Shown in pieces: positions 42,928 to 52,734 of a DNA stretch of 64,000 nucleotides (its first letter is position 1; each line of letters opens with the position of its first letter). A program made the position numbers and the translations under genes. Below the pieces are notes generated by a model that was given only the letters and a program-made list of their open reading frames with translations, was not told where the DNA came from and ran no database searches. The stretch comes from UBA927 sp964367095 (GTDB taxonomy: Bacteria; Patescibacteriota; Microgenomatia; UBA10105; UBA927), in the NCBI GenBank assembly GCA_964367095.1, contig CAYIXE010000001.1:1-64000 (forward strand), given 5' to 3'.

Positions 42928-44598
42928 ATGAACCGAACGAAACAAACATTTTTTGCACTTTTTGCAGTCTTAGTACTCGGATCTTTTTTACGTTTCTTTC
43001 ACCTCACGACAGTCCCTCCTTCACTCTCACACGACGAAGTAGCAATCGCGTATAACGCATACTCAATACTTAAAACCGGCAAGGATGAATACGGCAAGCC
43101 GTACCCATTACTTTTCCGATCTTTTGATGATTACAAATTATCAGGTATGGTGTATGCAAGCATCCCTGCAGTAGCACTCTTTGGTAAAACCGCTATGGGC
43201 GCGCGCTTTACTTCAGCTTTTTTGGGGTCACTTACCATACTCTTCGTCTATCTATTAGTCGTTGAGCTGATGGCAAATAATCAGTCGCGCTCGGGCTATC
43301 GGCAGATCCATAATCCGCATCTTTATGCCTTAACATCCGCTTTTTTCTTTGTTATATCCCCATGGCACATAAACTTTTCCCGACAATTATTTGAATCAAA
43401 TGGTGCACTCTTTTTCATCACACTCGCAACATATTTATTACTAAAGTCACAAAAAACTATTTACTTTCTCATGCTCTCATCATTCCTTTTTGGAATATCC
43501 GTTTACTTTTATTATTCTGTCCGACTTGTAATCCCATTTATCATCCTTGCATATTTTCTCGTTAATAAAAAACAACTACTCTTAAACAAAACCATAGTAA
43601 TCATATCGGCAATCATATTTCTTATAAGCGTCTTCCCTGTGGCAAGACTCATGTTTTCCAAAGAAGGACTTGAACGAGTAAACATAGTAAGTCTTGTGAA
43701 CGACCCAAATTATTATAAATGGAAGGATATATTCATACAGCGGTATGCAAAAAATCAAAACATACTCAATAAAATATTTTTTAACCAAAAAACAGCGCTT
43801 GTTATGACCGCTTTTGATAATTACTGGAAAAATATGTCACCGCTTCATGTTTTTTCTAATGGCACAACAACGTACGGATTACAGCACCCGTTTGAAATCC
43901 CCTTTATTTTTATCGGCATTCTCTTTTTGGTAACGTATCCTAATCCTTTTAAATGGGTATTGATCGCTTGGTTTGCTGCGGCATTTTTGCCGGGAGCCCT
44001 GAGTACCAATCAACCCAATGCGCTTAGAACACTTCTGGGGAGTCCATTTCTCTCGATATGCTCAGGAATAGGAGCTGTTGAGCTATTTTTTTCAGTGAAA
44101 AAAAGCAAACGTTTTCGATTCGGCATCGTACCATTTGGTCTGCTTTTCATCTTTTTCTTCTACGCGTTTTATCAGTCTTATTTCATCGTCAATCCTACAC
44201 GCAATTCTCTCGCATTTGCCGACGGCTACGAACAGATGATCAGCTACGTCAAATCCCATGAGACACAATATGATCGAGTCGTCATCTCCGGCTACTATTG
44301 GCGACCCTATATTTTTATGCTTTATTGGGGAGACACCGATTCTACGCTCTTTCAACGTGAAGGCACAAGAAGCGGATGGGGCAAATATGTATTTACCGGA
44401 GCCGAGTGGGATAAAAACGAAATCTTTCTTAAAGACCCTTTATACGACCCCAAACAACTCATGGGTAAAGCATCTGATAAAACGCTGTTTATACTTGCCT
44501 CTCCTGAATATGAAAATAATCTCCAACGCTACAAACTTATCGAAAAAATATCCGGAAGACACGCTCCGTCAGTATTTGTGGCAGTTTTAGCAACGTAA
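42928..44598 (+). CDS. GT39/ArnT-like membrane glycosyltransferase
   Basis: A 556-residue protein starting 3 nt after the previous stop, without a visible Shine-Dalgarno sequence. The catalytic loop is PPSLSHDEVAIAYNAYSI, then TGKDEYGKPYPLLFRSFDDY. SPWHINFSRQLFESNGA is the second block. An extra hydrophilic insert (NNQSRSGYRQIHNPH) lies near residue 115. The end is divergent (YWGDTDSTLFQREGTRSGWG, FTGAEW). It is the last plus-strand gene and faces the minus-strand operon across 14 bases. Confidence 0.8.
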   Translation: MNRTKQTFFALFAVLVLGSFLRFFHLTTVPPSLSHDEVAIAYNAYSILKTGKDEYGKPYPLLFRSFDDYKLSGMVYASIPAVALFGKTAMGARFTSAFLGSLTILFVYLLVVELMANNQSRSGYRQIHNPHLYALTSAFFFVISPWHINFSRQLFESNGALFFITLATYLLLKSQKTIYFLMLSSFLFGISVYFYYSVRLVIPFIILAYFLVNKKQLLLNKTIVIISAIIFLISVFPVARLMFSKEGLERVNIVSLVNDPNYYKWKDIFIQRYAKNQNILNKIFFNQKTALVMTAFDNYWKNMSPLHVFSNGTTTYGLQHPFEIPFIFIGILFLVTYPNPFKWVLIAWFAAAFLPGALSTNQPNALRTLLGSPFLSICSGIGAVELFFSVKKSKRFRFGIVPFGLLFIFFFYAFYQSYFIVNPTRNSLAFADGYEQMISYVKSHETQYDRVVISGYYWRPYIFMLYWGDTDSTLFQREGTRSGWGKYVFTGAEWDKNEIFLKDPLYDPKQLMGKASDKTLFILASPEYENNLQRYKLIEKISGRHAPSVFVAVLAT

Positions 44599-44612
44599 AT
44601 TACGTTTCACGA

Positions 44613-45482
44613 TTACCCACGTCTTTTTTGAGCAATAACGACCATATTATCCATCATAGGAATATACACAGGCAGCCGGGCAAGGAAAGTGTTACCAATC
44701 AACGTATAAAGAAATGCTGCCAGCTTACTCTCCCCCGTAGTTCTACCAAGATGCAACACATATCCTAAACTTAACCACTTGCCGATCCTATACCATTTCA
44801 TGGGCTTTAAACCTGCCTTGTGAAGGGCAACAGTCATATTTTCGCGATTAAAAAAGAACAAATGCTGGGGAGGGATAAAAAATGTCCATCGACGCCCAAA
44901 AATCTTTGCGGCAAAACTTTTCGCATCTCCTGTGGCGATAATCATGACCCCATCATCCGCAAGATAATTTGTAAGTTGTTTCATATCGCCAATTGGATCG
45001 GATAAATGTTCAAATACATCAAATAGGCTAATCACATCAAATGATTTCGCCTTGTATAAAACCTCTGTAATCAACCCTTGTTTAATTCGTTTGTCTCCAA
45101 CAAGTTTTTTTGCTTCCGAAACGGCGTGTTCTGACGCGTCAAATCCATAAGCCTCATATCCATTCTGTACAGCAAGCTCTACCGCATACCCATACGCACA
45201 TCCCACATCAAGAAACATGCCTGTTGATTTTTGTGATTTGATGAATCGCAAAAATTTCAAAAGATTTTTTGTGATGTACGCTTTATCTCTCCCATAATCA
45301 GCATACGCACTTCTTGTAGGGTCACCGGTAAAGTAACCTCGAGAATAATGTTTGTGAACAAATGATTGGTATTTTTCGAGAAGATCAGTCCGAATTAACC
45401 CGCAGTGCGTACACTTATACAAGTCGTACCCATTTTTATGAAGATACATATCTGTCGGTGAACCGCAAAGATAGCACTTCAT
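44613..45482 (-). CDS. SAM methyltransferase with N-terminal zinc-binding CxxC pairs
   Basis: A 289-residue methyltransferase of the Methyltransf_23 type. The zinc ribbon has C3-x2-C6 and, about 17 residues on, CTHC. MFLDVGCAYGYAVELAVQNG is motif I, and YGFDASEHA follows. VISLFDVFEHLSDP is motif IV. FGRRWTFFIPPQHLFFFNRE is a family block after it. Related proteins modify sugars or sit in surface-glycan clusters, but the substrate is not predictable. It is the last gene of the long minus-strand operon and overlaps the GT2 upstream by 4 nt. Confidence 0.82.
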   Translation of the reverse strand: MKCYLCGSPTDMYLHKNGYDLYKCTHCGLIRTDLLEKYQSFVHKHYSRGYFTGDPTRSAYADYGRDKAYITKNLLKFLRFIKSQKSTGMFLDVGCAYGYAVELAVQNGYEAYGFDASEHAVSEAKKLVGDKRIKQGLITEVLYKAKSFDVISLFDVFEHLSDPIGDMKQLTNYLADDGVMIIATGDAKSFAAKIFGRRWTFFIPPQHLFFFNRENMTVALHKAGLKPMKWYRIGKWLSLGYVLHLGRTTGESKLAAFLYTLIGNTFLARLPVYIPMMDNMVVIAQKRRG

Positions 45483-46402
45483 ATGCGTAGAGAGAGCTCA
45501 CCATCAGTACGAGTCCATAGCTGCATCGCCTTTTTACGCGACGAAAGAACATGCGGCAATTGAAATACCGCGTCAATAAATCCCACAATCATCATAAAAT
45601 CTCCTCGAAATAAAGACTGAAATAATCGGATTGGCGTCCAAACCATATAAGAAAATAGTATACGCGAATCAGAGAGATTCTTCCATATAAAGAAAAACTG
45701 ATTACGATATGCTATCCGATTCACATCAAAAGTTGAATAACTTGTTTTTATCTTTCCCTCATCATGAAAATGTCCGACAATACTTTTCGGTTCAAATAAC
45801 GTTTGAAACCCAGCCTTTCTTGCTGTATACGAAAGATCTATATCTTCCCAATAAAAGGGATTGTACAACGTGTCCATGCCGCCAATTTCATCCCACATCG
45901 ACTTTCTGTACGCCCCACTCCCGCCGGACACCCATGCCGTCTTTCCCTTAGTCACATTGGCTTTACTGTGAATGAAATATCCTTTTTCCCACCATGCCAG
46001 CCCCCTCCCGCGTTCTACAATGCCCTCTTTCTCATGACTTCTCTCTAAGCATCCTACTGCAAATACGCTCGGGTCATCAAAATGCGGCAAGAGTGCATCC
46101 AAAAAATTCTTCGTCGGCCGCACATCAGTATTTAATAAAACTACAATATCGCCTGCAGCGCGTGCCACACAACTATTGACGTTTCCGGAAAATCCTTGCT
46201 GTTTTCTGTTTATAACAACATTCACATCAGGAAATTTTTCCTTTAGCATCAAAACTGAGCCATCAGTCGATGCATCATCAGCGACTATAATCTCAGCACC
46301 ATGGGACGCAAGAATAACTTCGTCAAGATTCTTTAGAAGTAATGCCTCCCCATTCCAGTTAGGCAAGACGATACTGACACTATATTTTCCTATTTTTTTC
46401 AT
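45479..46402 (-). CDS. Rhamnosyltransferase-like family 2 glycosyltransferase
   Basis: A 307-residue GT2. VSIVLPNWNGEALL, VADDASTDGS and VLLNTDVRPT (DXD position) open the domain. WVSGGSGAYRKSMWDEIGGM and PFYWEDIDLSYTARKAGF give the catalytic ED motif typical of WbbL/RfbF-like rhamnosyltransferases. A short C-terminal hydrophobic stretch is present but no clear membrane anchor. The start has no Shine-Dalgarno sequence and lies 9 nt from the YfhO-like stop. The sugar named by the family is only a guess. Confidence 0.83.
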   Translation of the reverse strand: MKKIGKYSVSIVLPNWNGEALLLKNLDEVILASHGAEIIVADDASTDGSVLMLKEKFPDVNVVINRKQQGFSGNVNSCVARAAGDIVVLLNTDVRPTKNFLDALLPHFDDPSVFAVGCLERSHEKEGIVERGRGLAWWEKGYFIHSKANVTKGKTAWVSGGSGAYRKSMWDEIGGMDTLYNPFYWEDIDLSYTARKAGFQTLFEPKSIVGHFHDEGKIKTSYSTFDVNRIAYRNQFFFIWKNLSDSRILFSYMVWTPIRLFQSLFRGDFMMIVGFIDAVFQLPHVLSSRKKAMQLWTRTDGELSLRI

Positions 46403-46411
46403 AAACGTATA

Positions 46412-48577
46412 TTACAACGGTCTAAACGATAATTTTACCGTATGCTCTCCTTTTGGCACCTCTATTGCTTGAAATAAAGTGTTGGTTCTTTTAACTGGCG
46501 TACTTTTGCCGTCAACCAATGCATGCCAACCCGTATCGTATCTATTAAGGATTACCAAAAGTCGCGTGGTATATGAAACTGTGTTTATTATTAACGCATT
46601 ATCAGAGTAGTACTCAATAGAGGCAAACTCACTTTTTAATGCTATTGGCTCTGTCACATCCTCAATGGGGGCAAGATATACTCGATTCAAGCCTTTATTG
46701 TATTGATACACTTTTGTTTCACCTTCTTCAAACACTTTCACAAAATCAGGATTATTTATCTCAACGAATGACAATACGTATCGGATATTTAAATATGGAA
46801 GTTTTGGATTAGTAAGATCATGAAGGGTGAATATCCGCTGAAGTGCTGTTGTTTGAGAATTATCTCCATAGAGAAATGATCGATAATCATTAGGATATAG
46901 CGGATCATATCCTTCAATACTCTCTATCCCAAAGTAGCCGCTGGTGTTTGGCGGCAGAATCCTATCATCCATGCTCATGACGCGAAATGGCTTTTTCTGC
47001 GCTTGTAAAAATGAAATTGTTTTCGTCAGCGGAAAAAAATATTCTCTTGGATTAAATGGTGTAAATTTCCAACCAAATCGAAACAAATCAAGAATAGAAA
47101 GCAAAATAATTATTGCGATAAACACACGCCCATCCAACCTCTTGACCAACCTTTTAATCCAAAGTAACCCTCCAAAACCAATCAATAATACAAGAGGGAC
47201 CATAAGATTGCGCTTTGCAACCGCAAGATTTGTAAGCATTAAAGTATCATTTGTGGTGCTTCTGATAACCAATACACCTATAAGGATAATTAAAAATACT
47301 ATTGAAATAATGCTATACGATCTCATCAATCTTGAAAGCTTCTTTGTAAACAACGCCTCAAGACCAAACGCCGCCAAGATGGAAAGCGACAAATCAACGA
47401 GTACCAATAACCTTGTCGGTTGTAATGACGAAAAAATTGGGATACTCATACTGTAGATCGCATGAGTCACTGGACTCTCAATCATCAAGATGAGGGAAGC
47501 GATCAAAACGACGCTCCAAAATGTCGCTACCCCTCCCAAAAAAATGGAAGAGACTGCCAAGACAAGCGGAACAATTCCTATATATCCTATGAATTCACCA
47601 TAATTCCATACGCCCCAATAATTAAGTGTCGCCGGATTTCCAAAAAAATCAGGTGCAATAAACTGCACTAAATGTTGCACAGGCAACAACCAGCCAGGTA
47701 TGTTTGACAGATCAACAGGTATTGATCGTGCAGTCTCAAGATAAAATCGTGCGAAAGGCACCCATACGACTGACGATGTAAGAAATGCTACTGCAAGCGA
47801 TACGATGATATGTGTTATGAGACGTGTTCGCCCTGCTATACCCCAAAAGCGATACATTCCATACAAAAGTGCTACAAAAAATCCATAGAGCGCAATCTGC
47901 ACATGCCCTGAAACAATCAATAATGCACCCGATAATCCGAGCCATACAGAAGAAACAATGATGCGAAACCATGACGTTTTTTTATCCTCAAGAAGTATTT
48001 TCGACTTATCAATCCTATAAAGAAGCAGAGGAATAAGACCTGCTGTCCATACAATAGTTCCCCATGTAAGCCACGCTATTGAGAATCCGCAAAATGTCCA
48101 TACGACCGCACCAAAATATGCACTCGTTTGCGACAGTTTCAAATTACCAAGATACAGATATAAAAATAATGCCCCAAAAAATGACTGCACTATAATAACG
48201 AGAATCCACGCGACGGGAAAGTCAAAAAATCTAAAAAGAACATTTGCAGGTTGATACGCGCCAGCTTGAATGTTTGCCGCAAGTGGTGTTCCCAAAAATG
48301 AATACGGATTCCATCCCGGCATCTCGCCTTTATTCCATTGGTCCATTGCTATTTTTCGCCATGGAATTTGCTGACGCACAGGATCAGTGATAAGAAAGTT
48401 TTTAAACGGTACGCCTCTTGGGTTTTTTGTAGCATACAAATCGCGCCATGGATGAAAGAGACCGACAAGCGTATCTGTAGGGCTGGGAATAAATCCATAA
48501 AAAACACTTTTATAAAAAAATCCTACCACCGTCAGAATAATAATGCTTATTGGAAGTAAGAATAAAAGTCGTTTCAT
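46412..48577 (-). CDS. YfhO-like membrane protein lacking the last helix
   Basis: A 721-residue member. SPTDTLVGLFHPWRDL, IPWRKIAMDQW, PGWNPYSFLGTPLAANIQAG and GHVQIALYG are the N-terminal blocks, and SIEGYDPLYPNDYRSF is in the soluble region. The C-terminal module is LNRYDTGWHALVDGKSTPV with PKGEHTVKLSFRPL, where the protein stops. The two other YfhO-like proteins here continue with a membrane helix after this point, so the last helix is missing. No frameshift is evident beyond the stop. About twelve membrane segments remain. Confidence 0.8.
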   Translation of the reverse strand: MKRLLFLLPISIIILTVVGFFYKSVFYGFIPSPTDTLVGLFHPWRDLYATKNPRGVPFKNFLITDPVRQQIPWRKIAMDQWNKGEMPGWNPYSFLGTPLAANIQAGAYQPANVLFRFFDFPVAWILVIIVQSFFGALFLYLYLGNLKLSQTSAYFGAVVWTFCGFSIAWLTWGTIVWTAGLIPLLLYRIDKSKILLEDKKTSWFRIIVSSVWLGLSGALLIVSGHVQIALYGFFVALLYGMYRFWGIAGRTRLITHIIVSLAVAFLTSSVVWVPFARFYLETARSIPVDLSNIPGWLLPVQHLVQFIAPDFFGNPATLNYWGVWNYGEFIGYIGIVPLVLAVSSIFLGGVATFWSVVLIASLILMIESPVTHAIYSMSIPIFSSLQPTRLLVLVDLSLSILAAFGLEALFTKKLSRLMRSYSIISIVFLIILIGVLVIRSTTNDTLMLTNLAVAKRNLMVPLVLLIGFGGLLWIKRLVKRLDGRVFIAIIILLSILDLFRFGWKFTPFNPREYFFPLTKTISFLQAQKKPFRVMSMDDRILPPNTSGYFGIESIEGYDPLYPNDYRSFLYGDNSQTTALQRIFTLHDLTNPKLPYLNIRYVLSFVEINNPDFVKVFEEGETKVYQYNKGLNRVYLAPIEDVTEPIALKSEFASIEYYSDNALIINTVSYTTRLLVILNRYDTGWHALVDGKSTPVKRTNTLFQAIEVPKGEHTVKLSFRPL

Positions 48578-49629
48578 ATAGTTTTATAACAAATCCTATC
48601 AAGAAGTTTGTCAAAAGCTATGGTAAACACATCTCTTCCATATGCATGACTTGAATTGAGGGCCTCACTCGATAATCGTGTAAATAATGCCGAATCTTCA
48701 ATTATCCGGAGCGTCTTGTCACAAAGCTCCCCCAACGTATTCCACAACATCCCGTTTTCATTATCCCGTACAATCTCAACTTGCCCGCCGCCTTGATACA
48801 CGATAGGAATAATTCCAGCGCTCATGGCTTCAACAGTCGAAATGCCAAAGTGTTCCATAAATTGCGGATCATTCTCTCCAAAACCAGCCGCGTGCCAATA
48901 AAGAGAAGCTTTTTTATATAACAAAAGAATTTCTGCATGAGAAATATTTGGCAGTAAAGAAATAGCATGACCTACAATCTTCTTCTGCAGGCTATCAAAA
49001 TACTCTTGATCACTCTTAAGAAGCCCTCCCGCCAACACAAGTCGCCACCCGTTAAGTTTTGACTCTATAGCAATAAATGCATCGATGAGTTCTGCCTGTT
49101 TTTTTGCCGTATGAACACTCGTAAATCGTCCGATGGAAAGAATTATCTTTGATTTCTTTGTACTTGAAGTCTTTAATATCCTATCTACCGGCGGATAGAT
49201 TACCGTGACCTTCGAGCGCAATTTCGCATCGAGATTATTTTTCGTAAAGAGCGAATTACATACGATTGCGTTCATACGAGACATATGGAGTTTCGTCGTA
49301 GCAACGACGCTAAATGGTACTTGAAAATGTAAAATATTATATTTTGCAAGTGAGAAAGGAATACTGCCATCACTCAGGAAAAAAATAAGATCATACTCTT
49401 TCGTTTTTATGGCTTTTAAAAGTGCGTTTTTGCCAGAAAAAATATTAGGTACGACCGAAATGCGCGATAAATCAAGTCCAAATCTATCCTCACTTTTTTT
49501 CACTATCGAAAAATCATCCCAAAAAATAGACACGTCGTTATTTTTTGACCAATGACTGGCAAGTGTTAACGTGTAGCGTTCCCCACCACCAAAACCATCA
49601 AGGTATGGATTATAAAAGCCTATTTTCAT
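48574..49629 (-). CDS. ALG11-like GT4 glycosyltransferase
   Basis: A 351-residue GT-B enzyme. MKIGFYNPYLDGFGGGERY is the glycine-rich N-terminal loop, followed by ILHFQVPF. SIGRFTSVHTAKKQAELIDA opens the donor domain, and HFGISTVEAMSAGIIPIVYQ contains the acidic donor motif (ISTVEAMSAG type). These features resemble the ALG11 group of alpha-mannosyltransferases. It is squeezed between two YfhO-like genes, overlapping one by 4 nt and the other by 20 nt. The acceptor is presumably a lipid-linked glycan. Confidence 0.85.
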   Translation of the reverse strand: MKIGFYNPYLDGFGGGERYTLTLASHWSKNNDVSIFWDDFSIVKKSEDRFGLDLSRISVVPNIFSGKNALLKAIKTKEYDLIFFLSDGSIPFSLAKYNILHFQVPFSVVATTKLHMSRMNAIVCNSLFTKNNLDAKLRSKVTVIYPPVDRILKTSSTKKSKIILSIGRFTSVHTAKKQAELIDAFIAIESKLNGWRLVLAGGLLKSDQEYFDSLQKKIVGHAISLLPNISHAEILLLYKKASLYWHAAGFGENDPQFMEHFGISTVEAMSAGIIPIVYQGGGQVEIVRDNENGMLWNTLGELCDKTLRIIEDSALFTRLSSEALNSSHAYGRDVFTIAFDKLLDRICYKTI

Positions 49630-51931
49630 ATTTTTTTACAAACAACGATCCTAATGCTATCGTCAATAATGACACAAAGCCCACGATAATTCCCCATCGA
49701 AAACTTTTCGGTTGATACCGAAAGATGACCGTGTGTTCGCCTGAAGGGACTGCGACTGCCCGAAACGTATAGTCAGCACGTTGAATCGGTGTACTTTTGC
49801 CATCAACCGTTGCTTTCCACCCGGTGTCATACGTATCAGACAAAAATAAAAGCTTTGCGCCATCGCTTTTTGTCTTTATGACTACCTCTTCGGGATCATA
49901 CGATATGATTGTTGCCTCACCTGTGCCAATCTCTGGCTCGATAATGGGTTTGTCTTCCAGTAATATAGTATCGCGTCCGTCTATAGTATCTGAAAACATC
50001 ATCTGCAATAATTCCAATTTATCGCGTACTATCTTATAGCTTGAAGCTAAGAACGTCCTAGGATACGCTTTTTTATTTTCAAATAACTCGTAGGTCTCAT
50101 CTTTAAAGATAGACTGATATTGCGGATACTCCCAAAACGGATACGCCCATGCAAACCTGCCGTCACTGAATTTATGAAGATAGAATCGTACACCCAGTAA
50201 CTCAAGAGTGCTTTGCGTATAGGGCCCGTGTTTATCGAGGATAACTACCGACCGCGAAGGTACATTCATTTTGCCATTTGAGAGAAACGATACGAATTCC
50301 CCGTATCGTCTTTTATACATGGCATCATATCCTTCCAAAGAAGGAACGTGATACATGCCGCCTAGCTCATTGCCATAATTACCAACGACTCTTGAGGCCG
50401 AAGTTTTAAGCATTTCATCAAGCTTTTTGGTGATTGCCATAGATGGATACAAAAATTCTTTCTCTTCAAACGGCATCCATTTAGCGGCAAATCTGACCAC
50501 ATCAAACATCGTTATACATAAAAGAATCCATAAAAGCCATACTCTTTTTCTTTTATCGATAACCCGACCGATTAAAAATACTGCGCTCGAGATCAAAAGG
50601 ATAACGCTTGGTAGTAGTGAATTTCGTACCGCTATAGTAAGTTTATCGGTGAGTAGCGGATGAAAAAAATAAAGAATAATCCAAAACGATGTTAAAAATA
50701 CCCCAAAACCCAATACAAAGAATACGACCGTACGCTTCTTTTTTTCTTCCCACAAAAACGATAACGCGTCTGCGCCATATGCTGATAGGACTGCTAATGC
50801 AAAGCTCACCAAAAGAATAATCCGTGAAGCGGAACTAGTCGATAATACAGGTATATGAGCTCTATACATAAGGTCGGTAAGTAATGTGGGGGTTGCCAAC
50901 AATAACGAAAACGAAAAAAGACCGGTAAAAAACCATTTACTGGACTTTTTTACGGTCAATGCGATACATGAGAGCAAAAGAGGCACAACACCTATAAATC
51001 CCGCCCACTCTGCGTAATGCCCGAACCAATCATTACGGGTGACCGGATTACCATAAAAATCAGGTGCAAAAAAAGTAATCAAGTAGGACCACGGAATAAT
51101 TTCCCCTTTAGAAAACGTTGTACTTCGAACTGATTGAATATATGCGTCATAGGTGATAAAAAGCTGAGGACTTGCCAAAAGTACTCCGAGGACCACAAAT
51201 ACTGCAAGATAGAAAGCACGTGCATACCTTCTTGTCACGATGCCGCGATAAAGAAGGTAAAAAATAGTACCCATCAAGACATATATGCTCGTTTGGAAAT
51301 GTCCGGAGACCAAAGAAAACCAAATAGCCAAAGACATGAGGGGAAACGCCCACCATTTTTTATCGTTTATCACTTTATTGACACTATAAAAACAAAGCGG
51401 GAGAAAAATGGCAGCAAAGCCGAGTGTTTGATATGCCATCCATGTGACGAGAAATCCGCAAAACATAAACGCCAATGATCCGATGATCCGTCCCTCCCTG
51501 GATATCTTCTCGCTTGTTAAAAACAAATACATAAATAATCCAGCCAGAAGCGGCTGAAGCAGTACGCTGATACTCCATGCTATGGGCTGCGAAAGAATAA
51601 AATATAATAAGTTTATCGGAGAAAACACCGCGGTTTGATAGTTTGCGGCATGTACAGTACCTGAAAAACTATACGGGTTCCATAAAGGAACCTTGCCTCG
51701 CTTCCAACTCTCAATAGTAATATTTTTCCATGGATAAATTTGGGTAATCACATCGGGCATTGAGCCGCTTTTGACCGGCATACCATATTGAGTACTCCAC
51801 GGAGCAAATGTCGTCACAAGGTAACGAGTCGGAAACGGAAGTAGCCCTTTCACAAAAAAGGGCGATGAAAATATACCCCATGCCGCGATGATAATCAGTA
51901 CTCCCCAATGTCTGATAAACATTTTTTTCAT
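49610..51931 (-). CDS. YfhO-like membrane protein
   Basis: A 773-residue protein with about thirteen membrane segments. LPFPTRYLVTTFAPW, QIYPWKNITIESW, PLWNPYSFSGTVHAANYQTA and SGHFQTSIYV are the family blocks. EGYDAMYKRRYGEFVSFLSN lies in the extracytoplasmic domain. The C-terminal module SDTYDTGWKATVDGKSTPIQ with PSGEHTVIFRYQPKSF leads into a final helix. It is the closest full-length relative of the protein at 46412-48577, especially in the last 60 residues. The start has no visible ribosome-binding site. Confidence 0.8.
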   Translation of the reverse strand: MKKMFIRHWGVLIIIAAWGIFSSPFFVKGLLPFPTRYLVTTFAPWSTQYGMPVKSGSMPDVITQIYPWKNITIESWKRGKVPLWNPYSFSGTVHAANYQTAVFSPINLLYFILSQPIAWSISVLLQPLLAGLFMYLFLTSEKISREGRIIGSLAFMFCGFLVTWMAYQTLGFAAIFLPLCFYSVNKVINDKKWWAFPLMSLAIWFSLVSGHFQTSIYVLMGTIFYLLYRGIVTRRYARAFYLAVFVVLGVLLASPQLFITYDAYIQSVRSTTFSKGEIIPWSYLITFFAPDFYGNPVTRNDWFGHYAEWAGFIGVVPLLLSCIALTVKKSSKWFFTGLFSFSLLLATPTLLTDLMYRAHIPVLSTSSASRIILLVSFALAVLSAYGADALSFLWEEKKKRTVVFFVLGFGVFLTSFWIILYFFHPLLTDKLTIAVRNSLLPSVILLISSAVFLIGRVIDKRKRVWLLWILLCITMFDVVRFAAKWMPFEEKEFLYPSMAITKKLDEMLKTSASRVVGNYGNELGGMYHVPSLEGYDAMYKRRYGEFVSFLSNGKMNVPSRSVVILDKHGPYTQSTLELLGVRFYLHKFSDGRFAWAYPFWEYPQYQSIFKDETYELFENKKAYPRTFLASSYKIVRDKLELLQMMFSDTIDGRDTILLEDKPIIEPEIGTGEATIISYDPEEVVIKTKSDGAKLLFLSDTYDTGWKATVDGKSTPIQRADYTFRAVAVPSGEHTVIFRYQPKSFRWGIIVGFVSLLTIALGSLFVKKYENRLL

Positions 51932-51936
51932 ATTTG

Positions 51937-52734
51937 CTATTCGCCTGCCCCGCGTATCCCGCCAACGGCGGGAGAAGTGGGGTTTTTTTGTTGCCGCTCA
52001 TAGAGCTTTGCGTAAGTGATAAACATGCTAAACGCTTGATACATGCTCTCTATAACTCCGGCCGTCCCGACTCTCCATCCGCCTCTTTTTATATAGGAAT
52101 CATAAAATCCTGTTAACATAACACGAAATATGCGCCACCATACGATAGGTGGATGATTGGCTTTCAAACGAAGCCCTGCTTCAATTATTGACCACTTGTT
52201 TGTCTTTTCTACCATAGAGGTAAGTGTTCGATGCGTATCGTGTCGCAAGACTCCAACAAGATCACCTACTGTCCCTCGTATCAGTGGTGTTTCATGCACT
52301 TCCCCCACCCAACAATCGAGATCTGATCTTTTCATCAAACGAACCATATACTCAGAGTCGTAAAACTCAACTCCAAGGTATGTATTTACACGTTGAATCC
52401 TATATGCGCTGTATTGGCGCTTCGCGCCTTTTACTGCTTCTAAAATACTCAATTGCAGCTTCTCAGAGACGAGTTCATCAGCATCAATATATAAAAGCCA
52501 TTCTGCTTTCGATTCTTGGTATGCCTGATTTCTTAAATCTGCAAATGATGAAAGATCGAGTGAAATAACGCGGGCATTTGCTTTTGCTGCTACGACTTTT
52601 GTAGCATCAGTAGATTTATTATCTATGACGATAATTTCATCACAAAAAGACACCGATTGGATACATTCATCTATCCTTTCCTGCTCATCTTTAGCAAGAA
52701 TTATAGCAGAGATTCCTGATAATTTATCACTCAT
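51937..52734 (-). CDS. WaaE-like GT2 with a repeat-derived C terminus
   Basis: A 265-residue GT2. ISAIILAKDEQERIDECIQS, VIDNKSTDAT and LYIDADELVS are the canonical blocks, and VGEVHETPLIRGT is the acceptor-site His-Glu. The normal family end is near YAKLYERQQK. The last 13 or so residues (NPTSPAVGGIRGAGE) are encoded by the GC-rich hairpin at 51941-51989 and probably add nothing functional. The ATG at 52734 gives an 8-nt overlap with the upstream gene and is preferred to 52764. Confidence 0.82.
   Translation of the reverse strand: MSDKLSGISAIILAKDEQERIDECIQSVSFCDEIIVIDNKSTDATKVVAAKANARVISLDLSSFADLRNQAYQESKAEWLLYIDADELVSEKLQLSILEAVKGAKRQYSAYRIQRVNTYLGVEFYDSEYMVRLMKRSDLDCWVGEVHETPLIRGTVGDLVGVLRHDTHRTLTSMVEKTNKWSIIEAGLRLKANHPPIVWWRIFRVMLTGFYDSYIKRGGWRVGTAGVIESMYQAFSMFITYAKLYERQQKNPTSPAVGGIRGAGE
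51941..51989 (+). repeat. GC-rich hairpin with T7 tail overlapping a gene end
   Basis: The inner stem TCCCGCC/GGCGGGA has an AAC loop (51957-51973). An outer CCCC (51948-51951) pairs with GGGG (51979-51982). Seven T residues follow on the plus strand. Its base composition differs strongly from its surroundings, and hairpins of this kind are dispersed in CPR genomes. It could be a terminator for antisense transcripts or a mobile hairpin. Confidence 0.6.

Noticed and set aside
44592..44606. Bidirectional terminator between the convergent operons
   Set aside because: AACGTAA/TTACGTT has one base at its centre and no T-run directly after it, so a stable hairpin is unlikely.
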